A stretch of 64,000 nucleotides of DNA, taken from contig JBGSQK010000057.1 in NCBI GenBank assembly GCA_041738135.1, forward strand, positions 1 through 64,000, read 5' to 3'. The notes beneath the pieces were generated by a model. The model was given only the letters and a program-made list of their open reading frames with translations, did not search any database and was not told where the DNA came from. Positions 63,611 to 64,000 of this stretch are shown piece after piece. Within the stretch, counting starts at the first letter, position 1; the number at the start of each line of letters is the position of its first letter. Made by a program: the position numbers and the translations under genes. The DNA comes from JAGOMX01 sp041738135. GTDB lineage: Bacteria; Pseudomonadota; Alphaproteobacteria; JAGOMX01.

Positions 63611-63619
63611 TTAACTCTT

Positions 63620-64000
63620 CTACACTCTTCTAGTTAATAAGGCAAATCCTACCACAGCCACCATCATTAACATAAAGATAAGATGGCCATATTGAGCAAA
63701 AATAGTGGGTTCAAGTAATGCAGGTGGAAGATGTACGTCCAGCACACCTCTTACAAGAAGACCTTTGCGAGCGATTTCTTGGCCAAATGAATCAAAAACG
63801 GCTGAGATGCCTGAATTGACGGCTCTGACCATGGGCAAGCCTTCTTCTATGCTACGCATGCGGGACAGTTGTAAATGTTGATAGGGACCGGAGCTATTGC
63901 CATACCACGTATCATTGGTAATGTTCAATAGCCACTCTGGCCGTGGTCCGGGTGCGACGACTTCACCTGAAAATATGCCTTCAAAGCAGATTAGCGGACT
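63620..64000 (-). CDS. lnt: Apolipoprotein N-acyltransferase, C-terminal part (cut by the window edge)
   Basis: The gene enters from the right edge and only its last 126 codons are seen. The edge codons give SPLICFEGIF, where the cysteine is the acyl-thioester nucleophile of the nitrilase domain, then NITNDTWYGNSSGPYQHLQ, and the protein ends with one membrane helix and a basic tail. Lnt adds the third acyl chain to lipoproteins. Its start and promoter lie beyond 64000. It lies just upstream of trmB. Confidence 0.9.
   Translation of the reverse strand, partial: SPLICFEGIFSGEVVAPGPRPEWLLNITNDTWYGNSSGPYQHLQLSRMRSIEEGLPMVRAVNSGISAVFDSFGQEIARKGLLVRGVLDVHLPPALLEPTIFAQYGHLIFMLMMVAVVGFALLTRRV

Overview
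The window looks like a chromosomal segment of a host-associated alphaproteobacterium, most likely an intracellular lineage of the Holosporales or a similar group (inference). Alphaproteobacterial signs are a class I 5-aminolevulinate synthase, a stand-alone rpoH, a TIGR01459-type HAD phosphatase, the rplY-pth-ychF order, dnaX-ybaB-recR, and birA-coaX-rnj followed by a DUF1467 membrane protein. Base composition is moderate to low GC. Between the housekeeping blocks lie many proteins with Sec signal peptides and eukaryote-like or repeat folds (ankyrin, leucine-rich repeats, alpha-solenoid, PARG, a possible CE-clan protease). Most of these are single genes with their own promoter. No tRNA, rRNA, CRISPR array, transposase or prophage was seen.

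Layout. 0.2-6.8 kb: pirin, DUF924, an exported ankyrin protein with a HIT protein, then prs, rplY, pth and ychF; a perfect 34-bp inverted repeat lies between pth and ychF. 7-18.4 kb is accessory: a 1245-residue exported alpha-solenoid protein, a carotenoid-oxygenase homologue divergent from an FAD dehydrogenase, an exported LRR protein, an AmpG-like permease, and a FadL-type porin gene broken by one in-frame TAG. 18.6-36.4 kb is mostly core: a three-domain aas fusion, dnaK-dnaJ, a HAD phosphatase, a hybrid histidine kinase, xseA, hemA, rluD, rpoH, dnaX, ybaB and recR. 36.4-47 kb: PAP2 phosphatase, an OYE-family reductase, a decayed dienelactone hydrolase, an exported papain-like protein, an exported coiled-coil protein, a lipoprotein joining a class I glutamine amidotransferase to leucine-rich repeats, and two tandem aldehyde-dehydrogenase-like paralogues. 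47.2-51.3 kb: birA-coaX-rnj-DUF1467 and an exported glycine-proline repeat protein. 51.6-64 kb: two SDR enzymes, an exported protein with a Ulp1-like catalytic pattern, a GAPDH-like plus sugar-phosphate transferase pair, uvrA, an exported poly(ADP-ribose) glycohydrolase, two unrecognised exported proteins, trmB, and the C-terminal part of lnt at the window edge.

How they may work together. The core genes cover PRPP, heme, CoA and biotin use, chaperones and the heat-shock sigma factor, replication and repair, and RNA decay. The accessory genes point to envelope traffic and host interaction. The CE-protease candidate, the exported PARG, the papain-like protein and the amidotransferase-LRR lipoprotein all carry enzyme folds that could act on host proteins or on the organism's own envelope. 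All have Sec-type signals, so they first reach the periplasm or outer envelope, and no secretion apparatus is encoded here. Their function as effectors is a hypothesis from motifs.

Start codons were moved inward from the longest frame where a ribosome-binding site, signal peptide or family alignment favoured it; the reason is given in each entry. Intergenic stretches of 300 bases or more are 6754-7070 (promoter of the solenoid gene), 10809-11178 (hairpin and a doubtful 58-codon frame), 38260-38898 (pseudogene and promoter), 51275-51662 (nothing recognised) and 52422-52738 (nothing recognised).
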